A stretch of DNA of 64,000 nt from Cellulophaga baltica (GTDB lineage Bacteria > Bacteroidota > Bacteroidia > Flavobacteriales > Flavobacteriaceae), in the NCBI RefSeq assembly GCF_018861125.1, contig NZ_JAHKQN010000029.1:170820-234819 (forward strand), written 5' to 3'. The position numbers were made by a program, and so were the translations under genes. Every line of letters starts with the position of its first letter. Position 1 is the first letter of the stretch. Of the stretch, positions 19,501-27,997 are shown piece after piece. The notes beneath the pieces are model-generated. The model was given only the letters and a program-made list of their open reading frames with translations, was not told the origin of the DNA and ran no database searches.

Positions 19501-20358
19501 CATAAAAACATATTCTCTACCTAATTTTTCTATAGGTACAGATTGATCCATACCAGCATCTTGCTGATTGGCACCCTGTATTAGCCCTACCATAAGGTTA
19601 CCATTACTTATAGCTATATCTTTGTCAGAAACTATACTTGCTCCAATTGTACCAAATCTATTGTTTGGGTTGCCAGACATTGAAGCTTCTAAAACATACG
19701 TTTCATTTGCGTTTAACAGAATGGTAATACTATCATCTGTAATACCATCAATATCTGTTCCTTGTCTAAATGTACAATCTGGATCATAATCAGAAATTAC
19801 TACTGTTGTATTATCTTCAGTAGCCATAATACCCATTGTAACATTATGGTTTGAATTGTTAGAACTAGTATCAACCGTGGGTATACTTCCCCATTTAAAA
19901 TTTGTTCCTAAAGCGGTGCGCCCTTTACTTGTTAAAGATTCTCCTTGAGCATTAGAGCTTCCTCTAAAACTAACATAAAACTCTTGTCCGCCTACAGCTT
20001 GTAATTTAAGTCCACTATTTTGCAATACAATTCCAGTATTCTCTTCTGAGACCATAGTTACATCATTATTATTGTTAGCTAAGCTATAAATATATGGTAC
20101 ACTATTCGATACGCTTACTGTGGCAATTGGGGTGGTATTAGTACCTTGGTAGATTTCTATATCAAAAGCAGTAGTTTCTGGTGTAGAAATGTATATTGCT
20201 TGGCTAGTAAATATCTCAGTATTTTGAGACATTTTTAATGGTGGTAAGTAATGTAAGTCACTCAACTGTGCAAAGGTAAATTGAGCACCAATTAGAAAAA
20301 TAGCAAAACCAAATAATAGATTTTTTATTTTGAAATATTCAATGTTATTGGATTTCAT
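16546..20358 (-). CDS. giant T9SS-exported adhesin with thrombospondin type 3 repeats
   Basis: 1270 residues. A signal peptide ends at FTFAQ (about 31). Residues 32-470 resemble the IgGFc-binding N-terminal domain found in large surface proteins (repeated [17 protein letters not shown] and [11 protein letters not shown] patterns). An Ig-like module follows (490-545, [16 protein letters not shown]), then a DUF11 domain (550-653, [19 protein letters not shown]). Residues about 676-1150 are calcium-binding thrombospondin type 3 repeats rich in DxDxDG. The last 80 residues are a type B T9SS sorting domain ([29 protein letters not shown]). Probably a calcium-stiffened stalk on the cell surface. 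First gene of the adhesin/SprF/OmpA operon. Confidence 0.9.
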   Translation of the reverse strand: MKSNNIEYFKIKNLLFGFAIFLIGAQFTFAQLSDLHYLPPLKMSQNTEIFTSQAIYISTPETTAFDIEIYQGTNTTPIATVSVSNSVPYIYSLANNNNDVTMVSEENTGIVLQNSGLKLQAVGGQEFYVSFRGSSNAQGESLTSKGRTALGTNFKWGSIPTVDTSSNNSNHNVTMGIMATEDNTTVVISDYDPDCTFRQGTDIDGITDDSITILLNANETYVLEASMSGNPNNRFGTIGASIVSDKDIAISNGNLMVGLIQGANQQDAGMDQSVPIEKLGREYVFMRGNGRDALEFPVIIATENSTRVFVNDATTSIATLNEGEYITIDGSNYSGSTAGENMYVRTSKNVYAYQLTAGDDAYPNLGMNFISPVNCLMPQIVDNIANINQLPSTTVTGGITLLASTTTLDANIVVNDNSGVVTLPTSKTVSGSTDWKTFYVPNLTGNVKIESSGPISVGYIGFNGAIGTASYFSGFDNVPSVGIVENTDEICLGSTITLESSFDSYQWYQNDEIVDGATSQSFTPTAIGEVYVEVTSGGCAFNSNSYSIYYCDPEVVINKTVDQEQVDVGDTVTFTINVQSLGLEDVTNLVIEDTLPDGLTFVSATPSTGTWNNPNWEIGTMSAGEIQTITIIATVDGVSVNSESNTIINTAYNTQDQTDNNIESDSPSASITVGNDTDNDGIDNDIDLDDDNDGILDADETTADDDGDGIINSIDLDSDNDGISDIIEAGGTDTNGDGRVDYPTEGDPSTMIDTNNNGVDDTVETDPYSDPDSDGDGVKDRLDVDSDNDGITDTREAGGIDTDNDGTIDDIVDTNNNGLSDDVETNPLENPDSDGDGVNDSLDLDSDNDGITDIIEAGGVDNDANGMVDSFTDTDLNGISDDIETNPLENPDTDGDGVNDNLDLDSDNDGITDAIESEETDTDSNGIKDNFYDSNSNGFSDDLEGNSNENIDSDLDGIINRLDSDSDNDGITDTTEAGGNDENGDGYIDSFIDSNNNGLSDDLETEPLLIPNTDENDEPNYLDKDSDDDGIPDNIEAQPTEGYIAPTGVSALNGFDTAYSNGQTPQDTDEDGTPDYLDTDSDNDDIDDTIEASVGEFIGSDSDGDGIDDGFEGDNLNDPEDANDEIDDPTTLPDLQNPGGDVDYRDNEVSEPIVIDDDCDPETGLLSDNSICDVVIDNESVGPQIDEGYFRIKNIEAFPDNTLKVFNRWGVLVSSINTYTNGSNDFRGISTARATISQQELLPSGVYFYILDYVSNGENKTKSGYLYIVR
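17620..18000 (-). repeat. internal ~180-bp tandem units in the adhesin gene
   Basis: The stretch beginning CATCATTGTCAGAATCAAGG occurs at 17631 and again exactly 180 bases on at 17811, with near identity over roughly 90 bases. The unit encodes about 60 residues of thrombospondin type 3 sequence; more divergent copies extend over about 16990-18300. Such repeats can expand or contract by recombination. Confidence 0.8.
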
Positions 20359-20803
20359 AATTTTTTATTTAAAAGTCAATTGATTTTAAATTTTTGATGA
20401 TTATTCATATCAAAAATATTTTAATCCGTTTAGTGTTGCTAATAAATGATATGTAGCTTCGATTTCTGATGGTATAACGGCTATATTATGTGGTCTAAAT
20501 TTTTTTTTGAATACTTTTTTCAATTTTATTATTTATTATATTGTCAATTTTTTGATTAAAAAGAATCCTTTTTTTAAATTTTTCGCACTTAAAATTAAGT
20601 CTTATTAAATTATATGTAATATTTGGATTTGTGTTGTGTAGGTAAAACACTGTTAAATTAAAACCAACAAACGACAACAAACGTTTGTAAATGAAAGTAA
20701 CTGTTTCTTAACCGAATGATTTTTGGTTAGCGATTTAGTTTTGCAGTGTCCGAAACAATGGTGTTTCTGATAATCTTAACTGTTAAATAATAAAATTAAA
20801 ATT
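20359..20803. promoter_or_regulatory. divergent regulatory region between adhesin and ssb
   Basis: 445 bases without a convincing gene. It holds a perfect 12-base palindrome ACAAACGTTTGT (20677-20688) preceded by a direct repeat AACAAACG at 20666 and 20676 (10-base period). A TAGTTTTG at 20736-20743 resembles the -7 box for ssb, though no TTTG lies at the right distance. The rest is A/T-rich. Confidence 0.4.
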
Positions 20804-21136
20804 ATGAACGCACTTAAAAACAGAGTACAGTTGATTGGTAATTTAGGAAATGATCCTGAAATTGTAAATTTAGAAGGAGGAGCTAAACTGGCAAAATTTT
20901 CAATTGCAACAACAGATAGTTATAAAAATGCAAAAGGAGAAAAAGTTGACGATACACAATGGCATACTATTGTTGCTTGGGGTAAGACTGCTGATATTGT
21001 TGAAAATTATTTAGTAAAAGGGAAACAAGTAGCTGTTGAGGGTAAACTAATGCATCGTTCTTATGAAACCAAAGAAGGAGAGAAAAGGTATATTACTGAA
21101 ATTAGATGTAATGAACTTTTGATGTTAGGCAAATAA
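20804..21136 (+). CDS. ssb: single-stranded DNA-binding protein, short form
   Basis: 110 residues consisting of a single OB fold: MNALKNRVQLIGNLGNDPE, LAKFSIATTDSYKNAKGEK, DTQWHTIVAWGKTADIVENYL and the final ITEIRCNELLMLGK. The glycine-rich linker and acidic DDDIPF-type tail that recruits repair proteins in ordinary SSB are absent; the protein stops with the OB fold. Two SSB genes are usual in Flavobacteriia and this looks like the short paralog. It is monocistronic and ends at a bidirectional terminator. Confidence 0.9.
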   Translation: MNALKNRVQLIGNLGNDPEIVNLEGGAKLAKFSIATTDSYKNAKGEKVDDTQWHTIVAWGKTADIVENYLVKGKQVAVEGKLMHRSYETKEGEKRYITEIRCNELLMLGK

Positions 21137-21154
21137 GTTACACTTATAAAATTT

Positions 21155-21180
21155 TAAAGCGACCTATTCAGGTCGCTTTT
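21155..21180. terminator. bidirectional terminator
   Basis: AAAGCGACC (21156-21164) pairs with GGTCGCTTT (21171-21179) around a 6-base loop. It ends ssb and touches the stop codon of the convergent gene at 21180. Confidence 0.85.
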
Positions 21181-22319
21181 TATCTTTTTAGATACAAAAA
21201 GCCTTGAATTCTAAAATTTTCTTCCCCTGCATAAACAAGATAAAAATAGACACCTTCAGGTAAACCTTTATCTCTATTTAATGCTGATATAGGTATACTT
21301 ACTTTACCATTAAATTCATCGTAATAATTTTCTTGTTCAAAAACTTTCAGTCCATTTCTATCAAAAATTAATAAACGATTACTGTCATAATCTTCTAATT
21401 CGGGTATCAAGAGAAAATCATTAATACCATCACCGTTTGGAGTTACAATGTAATGGTATCCTTTATTTGTAACCGGTTTTGTAGTTTCTAATATGCCAAA
21501 AGTTATTGCACTGTACTTATCAGGAAAAAATAATTCTGAAGTAATAAACCCTTCTTCAATATTTCCTATACGTTCGGTAGCACCAAGATCAACCCATTGG
21601 TTTGTATCTTTTTTAAAACCTACAACCGTTATATTATTTTCATCGTTTGTTAATTCTTCTAAATAACTTCGATCATCCCAACCAATGGTTATTAACGTGG
21701 TCGCATTGCCTTCTAAAATCCAATATTCTGCATTGCTGATTAAAAGTAATTCTGATTCGCTATCTAATGAGTCTGAAAAATTTAGATTTCCATTTTCATA
21801 AAAAAATGCAGTTTTAAAAAAAGAGGTTCTTTTTTTGGTATCAATTTTCAATGGTCTTAAATACGATTCATCACCAATAGGGAAAAGAAAACTTTGTTTG
21901 TTCGTAATTGATATATAACCATTTACTTTTGAAAAGTTGGATTCTCCATTATAAAATGAATCTGATATGAATTCCAGCGAAGTAGTGTTCATTAATTTTG
22001 GGGTTATAAAATCTCCAAAAATAAAATTCGTATTATTACTAACTTCCATTGGTATTTGAAGTAATACACCTTCTTCATTATAAATTTCTAAATCATAAAA
22101 TTTAGGTGAGAAAGTACCTGATACTGAATTTAAAGAGCCACCATAAAACCCTGCAAGTCCGCCAAAATTTTCAAAAGAACCATCATTTTCGAGTGAGGAA
22201 TAAAAACCGATTCTACCATTAGAATGTATTTCTATATCACCAAAGTTTCGGAACGTTTGTGCTTTTCCAACTAGGGTTACAAGCAAGTAAATTGTGAATA
22301 TGAGCATAATTTTTCTCAT
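21180..22319 (-). CDS. T9SS type B sorting-domain protein of the fibre-like operon
   Basis: 379 residues. Signal peptide MRKIMLIFTIYLLVTLVGKAQ, then a beta-rich region opening TFRNFGDIEIHSNGRIGFY with repeated Gly-Phe motifs (FENFGGLAGFYGG). The C-terminal 90 residues are a clear type B (gliding-motility-associated) T9SS sorting domain: YIVTPNGDGINDFLLIP, LLIFDRNGLKVFEQ, GLPEGVYFYLVYAG and GFLYLKR. Exported across the outer membrane and surface-attached. Fourth and last gene of a minus-strand operon; the stop of the preceding gene is only 4 bases away. It is probably the anchoring or surface-exposed member of the set. Confidence 0.85.
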   Translation of the reverse strand: MRKIMLIFTIYLLVTLVGKAQTFRNFGDIEIHSNGRIGFYSSLENDGSFENFGGLAGFYGGSLNSVSGTFSPKFYDLEIYNEEGVLLQIPMEVSNNTNFIFGDFITPKLMNTTSLEFISDSFYNGESNFSKVNGYISITNKQSFLFPIGDESYLRPLKIDTKKRTSFFKTAFFYENGNLNFSDSLDSESELLLISNAEYWILEGNATTLITIGWDDRSYLEELTNDENNITVVGFKKDTNQWVDLGATERIGNIEEGFITSELFFPDKYSAITFGILETTKPVTNKGYHYIVTPNGDGINDFLLIPELEDYDSNRLLIFDRNGLKVFEQENYYDEFNGKVSIPISALNRDKGLPEGVYFYLVYAGEENFRIQGFLYLKR

Positions 22320-22323
22320 AGAA

Positions 22324-23448
22324 TCAAAAGTCTAACACGGTAAAATAAAACGTTCTATCAGCATATACGTCAGCTCCAAGCATACCAGCTTCCTCATGTA
22401 AAATTGCTATACTAAATGTTGTTGTTGTTTGTGCTGTAACGTATATATTTATTTTGTTTGTTCCTGTTTCTAAAACACTTAATTGTATTGGGTAGTTGGC
22501 ATTTGATTTTGTTGTTGTAAATGTTAACGTATATCTGCCAGTATTTGTTTTAGTAGCAGCGCTTATACCTCTTGAAGTAATTGTATTATTTGCAGGAACT
22601 ACTGTTCCGTATGCTTTTAATGGACTATTGTAATACGCACCACCATCGGTTCCTGCAGTTATATTGTTGTTGGCATCGACACTAATAATATTTACCGATT
22701 GTGAGGTGCCGTTTTCACTATTATGAGTGATTACGCCAGTACTCGAATTTTGAGATATAGTAGTATTAGTTTCTGTAATACTACCACCACTTTTATCAAG
22801 TGTAATTGTACTTCCAGTTTTTGAAATTGTTTGAATTTCGTTTAAAGAGTCAGCATCATCATCATCAACATTTAAATTTATAGTATTCCCTGAACTTATC
22901 GATATATTACCTGCATCACCTGTCGTTGAGAGTGTTTGATTGCTAGACGTAAGGTTTGAAATATCAATCTCAATAATATCACCGTTAGCTTCAACAGCTA
23001 ATAGGTTAGTTGCCGTTCCAGAAATACTGCCTGTTCCATAATTAGAAAAACGAACGGTGCCACCGTCAATCTCTAATTTAGCATTTGGGGAGTTAGTACC
23101 AATACCTAAACGAGCGTTAGTGTTATCCCAAAATAAATTAGCATTGTCTTGATCAGGATAATTATCAGAGTCTGAAAAAAAAATTGAACCAGGTATGCCT
23201 GTATAATCTAGACTTAACCATGTAATGCCATTCCAAATTTTTGGTCGTGTATTTTCACTATCAGATACATCAAACCAAATATCATTTTGAATAGGATTCG
23301 TAGGTGCAACTATAGCAGTAGTGGTAGTGTTATTATTTACGGTAACAACACTACCTTTTTTATTAATTGCTTCAACTTTTTGCGCAACAATATGATAGCT
23401 AGCCATTATTGCGAAAAAAAAGATTAAGCTTTTAAAATTGAAAAGCAT
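22324..23448 (-). CDS. exported tail-fibre-like beta protein
   Basis: 374 residues with an N-terminal signal (LIFFFAIMASYHIVAQ). It has no T9SS sorting domain. It contains the motif NLFWDNTNARLGIGTNSPNA followed by KLEI, well known from bacteriophage tail fibres and large bacterial surface fibres, then Thr/Ser/Asn-rich short repeats (TLSTTGDAGNISISSGNT) and a C-terminal jelly-roll-like domain (about 280-374). Such sequences usually build trimeric beta-structured fibres. It is third in the operon, 28 bases after the upstream gene and 4 bases before the type B protein. I do not recognise a named family; the fibre role is inferred. Confidence 0.72.
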   Translation of the reverse strand: MLFNFKSLIFFFAIMASYHIVAQKVEAINKKGSVVTVNNNTTTTAIVAPTNPIQNDIWFDVSDSENTRPKIWNGITWLSLDYTGIPGSIFFSDSDNYPDQDNANLFWDNTNARLGIGTNSPNAKLEIDGGTVRFSNYGTGSISGTATNLLAVEANGDIIEIDISNLTSSNQTLSTTGDAGNISISSGNTINLNVDDDDADSLNEIQTISKTGSTITLDKSGGSITETNTTISQNSSTGVITHNSENGTSQSVNIISVDANNNITAGTDGGAYYNSPLKAYGTVVPANNTITSRGISAATKTNTGRYTLTFTTTKSNANYPIQLSVLETGTNKINIYVTAQTTTTFSIAILHEEAGMLGADVYADRTFYFTVLDF

Positions 23449-23476
23449 ACAGAAGCATTATTTAGTTTAATTGATT

Positions 23477-24154
23477 TTATTTTATGTATTGTACTTCTAC
23501 AATGTCACCAGCATAAACAGAATAATCATTTTCAACTAATGTTACGGTTGATGCTGTTACAGTATAATCTACATTAGCTATTAGTTTGGCACCATTTCTA
23601 TATACCCAAACTTGACTAAATGTTGGTAATATAGGAGAACCAGTTAGTGGGTATGCTGTTTGGTCGGCAATAGCAGTAAAAGCTTCTTGTCCACTTTGTA
23701 TAAGATCTGTAGCTAATAATTTTTTCGTTGCACCCGTAGACTCATCTCTTACAAGAATTGTATAGCCAGTTCCTGTTCCTGCATCAGATTCAGTTGTAGC
23801 ATCGGTAGAAGCTAGTTCTGTAGCGGCGTCAATTAATTCTATTCCGTTAAGGCCAAATATATTACCATCAACATCAATATAGGTGTCATTAGTTAAAGCT
23901 CCACCTAATTGCCAAGTAGTCGTAGTAACATCATCAGTCGTATTTGATAACATAGTAATTCCATTTTGTGATTGTAAATATTTGATAGTTCCCTTATTAT
24001 CAATCACACGTACTGCACCTGCAGTTGTTGTAGTACCAGGATCAATATCACCTTGTTTAGTTACATCACCTGTTGTCTGTTGAGCACTTACAACTAAACC
24101 TGTAAACATGATAAGTGTAAGCGCGAAATTTTTAAATCTTTTTTTTGTGAGCAT
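23477..24154 (-). CDS. exported protein with phage-fibre-like C-terminal domain
   Basis: 225 residues, signal peptide ending VVSAQ (about 25). The middle is Thr-rich with TWQLGGALTNDTYIDVDGN, a strand pattern common in Bacteroidota surface fibres. The C-terminal 65 residues (AYPLTGSPILPTFSQVWVYR, then NGAKL and GDIVEVQYIK at the end) look like a small beta domain found in phage tail fibres, of the VYRNG...DYTV...GD type. The next gene upstream ends in a related domain. Second in the operon. Function unknown. Confidence 0.7.
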   Translation of the reverse strand: MLTKKRFKNFALTLIMFTGLVVSAQQTTGDVTKQGDIDPGTTTTAGAVRVIDNKGTIKYLQSQNGITMLSNTTDDVTTTTWQLGGALTNDTYIDVDGNIFGLNGIELIDAATELASTDATTESDAGTGTGYTILVRDESTGATKKLLATDLIQSGQEAFTAIADQTAYPLTGSPILPTFSQVWVYRNGAKLIANVDYTVTASTVTLVENDYSVYAGDIVEVQYIK

Positions 24155-24189
24155 TTTTTTGAATTTTAAATTGTTAAGAATATTTATTG

Positions 24190-24672
24190 TTATAGAATTT
24201 GTACGATACGTATTTTGTCATTTTGGTAACAAACAATGTCACTTTGTAGTTGTATTGTGTTTTCATTTATTGTAGTAAAATCTATTCTTATTCCATTTCT
24301 ATAGATTTCAATTTTATCACTATCTACAATCGGTGAGGGAGTATTAAATTGTACTTGCCCATTTGTAGCTATGATAACTACTTGTTCTTGCTCGGTTGTA
24401 GCATTTTCACCTTCACATAGACTTTTCCATTCACCCCCACTATAAACATACACGCATTCATAATCTGTATTGTATACTAACGCACCATTTAAGGGGATAA
24501 TTTGTAACATTTCAGAATCATTAACTCTAGTTAAAACAAGGGCCATGGTTTTACTTTCTAACTCTAATAATGATGCACTATCAATAGTACTTACATCATC
24601 ACCAATTTTTACTTGTGAATAGGCAGAAAAAGCAAACGCAAATAATATTAAAATTAATGGGTACGTTTTCAT
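24190..24672 (-). CDS. exported protein, first gene of the fibre-like operon
   Basis: 160 residues from ATG 24672, chosen over 24696 because MKTYPLILILFAFAFSAYSQ then gives a clean signal peptide. Mature part: the widespread Bacteroidota surface motif SASLLELESKTMALVLTRVN ... GALVYNTDYECVYVYSGGEW followed by KSLC (about 30-85), then a C-terminal strand domain IEIYRNGIRIDFTT ... NDKIRIVQIL related to that of the next protein. No sorting domain is seen. It opens a four-gene unit with gaps of 35, 28 and 4 bases. Confidence 0.7.
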   Translation of the reverse strand: MKTYPLILILFAFAFSAYSQVKIGDDVSTIDSASLLELESKTMALVLTRVNDSEMLQIIPLNGALVYNTDYECVYVYSGGEWKSLCEGENATTEQEQVVIIATNGQVQFNTPSPIVDSDKIEIYRNGIRIDFTTINENTIQLQSDIVCYQNDKIRIVQIL

Positions 24673-24884
24673 AACAATCGATTTATGAGTAATCAAATAA
24701 CTGTAAAATTATTTTTCAGAAAAAAATATATTACGAAATGTACGAAAAGTATTACAAAAAAACAATTCGTGTTGTAAGTTATATTTATTGAAAAGCTTAC
24801 AATTTATCGTTACTAACCAGTTGTTAAACTTGTAGACTTAGCTATTTGTTTATAGTTATTATTTTAAACCAATTTGATAGATAA

Positions 24885-25787
24885 TTAAAAGTAAATTTCT
24901 TGTGCTAATCTAAAGGTATTTGCATGTGCATCAATTATTATTTTGATATCTGGTGAATAGCCACCGCCCATGCTACATTGAACAGGAATTTTTAAATCAT
25001 GACAAGTTTTTAATACAAATTCATCACGTTTTTTACAACCGTCAATAGTTAAGGCTAAAGTTCCTAATTTATCACTAGCTAAAACATCTATACCTGATAA
25101 ATAGAATATAAAGTTAGGATTTACTTCTTTAATTAATTTAGGTAAGGTTTTGAATAAGGTTTCTAAGTAAAAAGAATCTTCTGTTCCTTTTTCAAGTTCA
25201 ATATCTAAATCAGAAACCTCTTTCTTAAAAGGGTAATTACTTTTTCCATGCATAGAAAATGTAAAGATACTATTGTCATTCTTAAAAATTTCAGCAGTTC
25301 CATTTCCTTGATGTACGTCTAAATCTACAATCAAAATTTTTTCAGCTAATTTTAATGATTGTAGGTATCGTGCTCCAATTGCTTGGTCATTCAACATACA
25401 AAATGCCTCGCCATGTGTGGAATATGCATGATGTGTTCCTCCAGCAATATTCATAGCAATACCGTTTTCAATTGCAAATCCACACCCTTTTATAGTTCCA
25501 TCTGCTATTATTCGTTCTCTTTCAATCAAATCTTCAGAAAGCGGAAACCCTATTTTACGTGCTGCTTTCTGACTAATTTTTATATTTAATAAATCATAAA
25601 AATATTCAGGATCATGAACGGCTAAAATATGTTTATCATTTGGTATTTCAGGTTCAAAAAAATTAGCCTCAATGCATGTACCTTCATGCAACAATTGTTG
25701 AGGTAGCAAATCATATTTTTCCATAGGGAACCGATGACCGTCTGGTAACGGATGTTTGTAAATAGGATGATAAGCTATTTTTAACAT
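24885..25787 (-). CDS. histone deacetylase-family amidohydrolase
   Basis: 300 residues of the arginase/deacetylase fold. The catalytic His pair is in GGTHHAYSTHGEAFC (H119, H120); zinc ligands Asp157 and His159 lie in IVDLDVHQGNGTA, and the third Asp in YLSGIDVLASDKLG (about 232). Bacterial members deacetylate small acetylated amines or acetoin-related substrates and not histones; the polyamine operon in the window makes an acetylpolyamine substrate conceivable, but this is inference. It ends 6 bases after the tex gene upstream on the same strand, so they are likely cotranscribed. Confidence 0.88.
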   Translation of the reverse strand: MLKIAYHPIYKHPLPDGHRFPMEKYDLLPQQLLHEGTCIEANFFEPEIPNDKHILAVHDPEYFYDLLNIKISQKAARKIGFPLSEDLIERERIIADGTIKGCGFAIENGIAMNIAGGTHHAYSTHGEAFCMLNDQAIGARYLQSLKLAEKILIVDLDVHQGNGTAEIFKNDNSIFTFSMHGKSNYPFKKEVSDLDIELEKGTEDSFYLETLFKTLPKLIKEVNPNFIFYLSGIDVLASDKLGTLALTIDGCKKRDEFVLKTCHDLKIPVQCSMGGGYSPDIKIIIDAHANTFRLAQEIYF

Positions 25788-25793
25788 GGTGAA

Positions 25794-27926
25794 TTAGATA
25801 TCCTTTTTATGCAATTTTAATTGAATACGTTTACGGGCAACATCAATACTTATAACCTTAACTATTATTTGTTGTTGCAATGTTACATGAGCATTTACGT
25901 CTTTTACAAAACTGTCTGATAAGTTTGAAACATGTATTAAGCCACTTTCTTTAATACCTATATCAACAAAGCACCCAAAATTGGTAATATTGTTTACAAT
26001 ACCAGGTAATAATTGTCCTTCATGTAGATCAGTTATTGATTTTATATTTTGATCAAAAGTGAAAACTTTAGCTTTCTCACGCGTATCTAACCCAGGTTTC
26101 TCAAGTTCTTTAATAATGTCTTGTAAAGTAGGTAACCCAATATGATCAGTACAATAGGTATTTAAATTAATACTTTGTAATGTAGTTTTATTTCCGATTA
26201 AATCAGTTAGAGATATACCTTTATCTTTTGCTATTGTTTTTATCAATGAGTAACGCTCTGGATGAACGGCAGAATCATCCAATGGATTTTTAGCATCTTT
26301 AATTCGTAAAAAAGCGGCGCCTTGCTCAAAAGCTTTACCTCCTAAACGAGGAACTTTTTTTATGTCATTTCTACTCGTAAAAGCTCCATTATCATTTCTA
26401 TAATTCACGATATTTTCTGCTAGTTTAGCGCCAATTCCAGAAACATAACTCAATAGTGAAACACTTGCTGTATTAATATTTACACCAACCGAATTCACAC
26501 AACTTTCAACAACAGTATCTAACGATGTTTTTAATTTAGATTGATCAACATCATGTTGGTATTGCCCCACACCAATAGATTTTGGATCTATTTTTACTAA
26601 TTCAGCTAAAGGATCAGCAAGTCTTCGACCAATTGAAACTGAGCCTCGTACTGTAACGTCAAAATCAGGGAATTCATCACGGGCAATTTTAGAGGCTGAA
26701 TAAATTGATGCTCCAGCTTCGTTAACAACATAAACTTCTACAGGAGTTTTAAAATGAATTCGTTTTATTAACTGTTCCGTTTCTCGTGATGCAGTACCAT
26801 TTCCAATTGCAATAGCTTCAATTTTATACGCATCAGTAAGTGAGCTTATTTTTTTTATAGCTCCAGCGCTATCATTTTGTGGTGCATGAGGGTAAATAGT
26901 TTCATTGTGTAATAAATCACCTTGAGCACTTAAACAAACTAATTTACAGCCTGTTCTAAACCCTGGATCTAATGCTAAAATTCTTTTTTCGCCTAAAGGT
27001 GCGCCTAATAATAATTGCTTTAAGTTTTTTGAGAATACTTCTATAGCGCTAGCGTCGGCTTTTTCTTTAGCATTTTTTAGAGTTTCATTTGATAATGAAG
27101 GGTAGAGTAGGCGTTTGTAAGCATCTTGTATAGCCAATTGAATATGTTGAGCACATTCATTTCTCGACTTTATAATGCGCCTTTCAATTTTTTCTAAAGC
27201 ATTATCATCATCAATTTCAATTTTTACACGAATAAACTTTTCATTTTCAGCACGTAGTATAGCTAATAATCTATGTGAAGGGCAACGGTTTAAAGATTCG
27301 CTCCAGTCAAAATAATCACGAAACTTTTGAGCCTTTTCATCGTCCTTTTTAGTCCCAATTACTTTGGTTGTAATTTGTGCAAAACGTTCTAGTTGATTTC
27401 TTAATTGATTACGAATATCAGTGTGTTCATTTATCCATTCTGCAATAATATGTCTTGCGCCTTCTAAAGCCTCATCTTCATTTTCAATAGTATCGTTTAA
27501 ATACTGTGAAGCAATATAATCTACTTCATCAGTATTTTGAGCCATGATTATTTTAGCCAAAGGCTCCAAACCATTTTTTATAGCAGTTTCAGCTTTTGTT
27601 TTTCTTTTTTTCTTGTACGGAAGGTATAAATCTTCAAGGGATACTAAATCTGGTGCTTGTTCAAACTTTTTTTGAAGTTCAGGAGTTAAAGAGCCTTGTT
27701 CATCAACTGCTTTAATAATAGTTAGCTTACGTTTTTCAAGAACTTCAAATTGGGCTTTATAGGTAACAATGCTTCCAATTTCAACTTCATCTAAATTGCC
27801 AGTTTTTTCTTTTCTATAACGAGAGATAAATGGAATGGTACAATCTTGGTCTAATAGTTCAATCGTATTTTGAACATTTTTTTGGTTAAGTTGGGTGTGC
27901 TTAACGATGTAGGAAATTAGTTGCAT
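25794..27926 (-). CDS. tex: Tex-family RNA-binding transcription accessory protein
   Basis: 710 residues with the Tex order: N-terminal helical region (QKNVQNTIELLDQDCTIPFISRYRKEKTG split by the ISRYRKE motif), a YqgF/RNase H-like domain (RILALDPGFRTGCKLVCLS, about 320-450), a helix-hairpin-helix (SVSLLSYVSGIGAKLAENIV, about 490-560), and a C-terminal S1 domain (about 638-706, PGIVNNITNFGCFVDIGIKE). Tex proteins bind RNA and act in transcription and translation recovery. The length is slightly below the usual 770. Downstream lies the deacetylase-like gene at 6 bases. Confidence 0.93.
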   Translation of the reverse strand: MQLISYIVKHTQLNQKNVQNTIELLDQDCTIPFISRYRKEKTGNLDEVEIGSIVTYKAQFEVLEKRKLTIIKAVDEQGSLTPELQKKFEQAPDLVSLEDLYLPYKKKRKTKAETAIKNGLEPLAKIIMAQNTDEVDYIASQYLNDTIENEDEALEGARHIIAEWINEHTDIRNQLRNQLERFAQITTKVIGTKKDDEKAQKFRDYFDWSESLNRCPSHRLLAILRAENEKFIRVKIEIDDDNALEKIERRIIKSRNECAQHIQLAIQDAYKRLLYPSLSNETLKNAKEKADASAIEVFSKNLKQLLLGAPLGEKRILALDPGFRTGCKLVCLSAQGDLLHNETIYPHAPQNDSAGAIKKISSLTDAYKIEAIAIGNGTASRETEQLIKRIHFKTPVEVYVVNEAGASIYSASKIARDEFPDFDVTVRGSVSIGRRLADPLAELVKIDPKSIGVGQYQHDVDQSKLKTSLDTVVESCVNSVGVNINTASVSLLSYVSGIGAKLAENIVNYRNDNGAFTSRNDIKKVPRLGGKAFEQGAAFLRIKDAKNPLDDSAVHPERYSLIKTIAKDKGISLTDLIGNKTTLQSINLNTYCTDHIGLPTLQDIIKELEKPGLDTREKAKVFTFDQNIKSITDLHEGQLLPGIVNNITNFGCFVDIGIKESGLIHVSNLSDSFVKDVNAHVTLQQQIIVKVISIDVARKRIQLKLHKKDI

Positions 27927-27937
27927 GCTATTATAAA

Positions 27938-27980
27938 ATTTAAAACCTGTACAATATAGAAAACTGTACAGGTTTTAAAT
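27938..27980 (-). terminator. terminator of the Cys-rich mini-gene
   Basis: A perfect 16-base inverted repeat, arms 27938-27953 and 27965-27980 (core AAACCTGTACA / TGTACAGGTTT), loop of 11. It lies 18 bases after the mini-gene stop on the minus strand and is followed by T-rich DNA. Confidence 0.75.
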
Positions 27981-27997
27981 CAAATTTTATAAATAGA

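Noticed and set aside
20495-20680. 61-aa minus-strand frame in the adhesin-ssb gap
   Set aside because: Composition is Ile/Asn/Lys/Phe-rich as expected of random AT-rich DNA, and no start context or family is seen.
21180-24672. Prophage fragment
   Set aside because: Fibre-like sequences are present but there is no capsid, portal, terminase, integrase or lysis gene, each protein has a bacterial signal peptide, and one has a T9SS tail.
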